From: Actinoallomurus liliacearum
GTDB taxonomy: Bacteria > Actinomycetota > Actinomycetes > Streptosporangiales > Streptosporangiaceae
Assembly (NCBI RefSeq): GCF_039542035.1
Contig: NZ_BAABHJ010000023.1
Span: 248,001 to 312,000, forward strand
Length of the DNA stretch: 64,000 nucleotides
Reading direction: 5' to 3'
This document shows positions 63,988 to 64,000 of this stretch, one piece after another; positions within the stretch are counted from its first letter, which is position 1, and each line of letters begins with the position of its first letter. A program made the position numbers and the translations under genes. Under the pieces are notes generated by a model, which was given only the letters and a program-made list of their open reading frames with translations, had not been told where the DNA came from and made no database searches.

Positions 63988-64000
63988 GCGGCCTCCTTCG

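Noticed and set aside
1..64000. tRNA, rRNA, tmRNA or other housekeeping RNA genes
   Set aside because: No T-loop-like GTTCRANYC with matching acceptor stems, and no rRNA-like segments, were found by eye.

Overview
The window is high-GC DNA (roughly 70% G+C, strong GC3 bias, frequent GTG/TTG starts). It looks like the chromosome of a filamentous actinomycete, probably Streptosporangiales/Thermomonosporaceae-like. The signs are a CebR-type cellobiose operon, a DUF574 SAM methyltransferase, an XRE regulator with a small companion gene, F420/flavin oxidoreductases, an actinobacterial Ser/Thr kinase and many TetR/MarR regulators. Species and families were judged from the sequence and memory only; no search was run. 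No tRNA, rRNA, CRISPR array, intact insertion sequence or complete secondary-metabolite cluster was recognised.

Layout. 0-6.6 kb: DUF35 protein, transpeptidase-type penicillin-binding protein, endonuclease V, isochorismatase-like protein, SDR, beta-lactamase-fold hydrolase, cyclase-family hydrolase. 6.6-9.1 kb: SDR and MFS genes divergent from a MarR gene. 9.1-11.8 kb: ANL-like and LLM oxidoreductase operon. 11.8-15.8 kb: an orphan mini transcription unit, MarR/amidohydrolase pair, Dabb protein, EamA exporter with Lrp regulator. 15.9-19.1 kb: DUF2332, methyltransferase, thiolase. 19.2-24.3 kb: TetR with its MFS pump, MMPL protein, ferritin-like protein. 24.3-29.6 kb: KstR2-like TetR, HAD hydrolase, IS630 remnant, tetracycline-repressor-type TetR facing a FAD monooxygenase, XRE regulator. 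30.2-36.1 kb: cebEFG-bglC-cebR. 36.2-50 kb: kinase, small secreted protein, PLP decarboxylase, Nudix, RpiB-like, PTH2-like, MFS, epimerase, ArsR-SRPBCC fusion, pyruvyl-transferase-like protein and several unknowns. 50.1-61.4 kb: acyl-CoA dehydrogenases, flavin reductase, thiolase-like/DUF35 pair, FadD, ANL-like protein, LLM oxidoreductase. 61.8-64 kb: ThrE exporter, an imperfect repeat array, DUF4439 protein.

Main reading. Nine copies of an operator close to the KstR2 box (AnCAAGnnCTTGnT) lie 7-30 nt upstream of start codons scattered from 0.45 to 61.4 kb. Almost all precede CoA- or lipid-type catabolic genes, and one precedes the gene for a KstR2-like TetR repressor (24315-24992). I infer one dispersed regulon for degrading an unidentified carboxylic acid, possibly polycyclic or alicyclic: FadD3-like activation, two acyl-CoA dehydrogenases, two LLM monooxygenases with a flavin reductase, a Cys-containing thiolase and a Cys-less Ltp2-like aldolase candidate with its DUF35 partner.

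A second notable unit is a TetR with the tetracycline-contacting residues of Tn10 TetR at the same numbers (N82, F86, H100). It faces a FAD monooxygenase across two near-canonical tet operators and lies beside an IS630 fragment. Smaller self-contained regulator-operator-target modules are visible at 8.6, 12.65, 19.2 and 45.67 kb.
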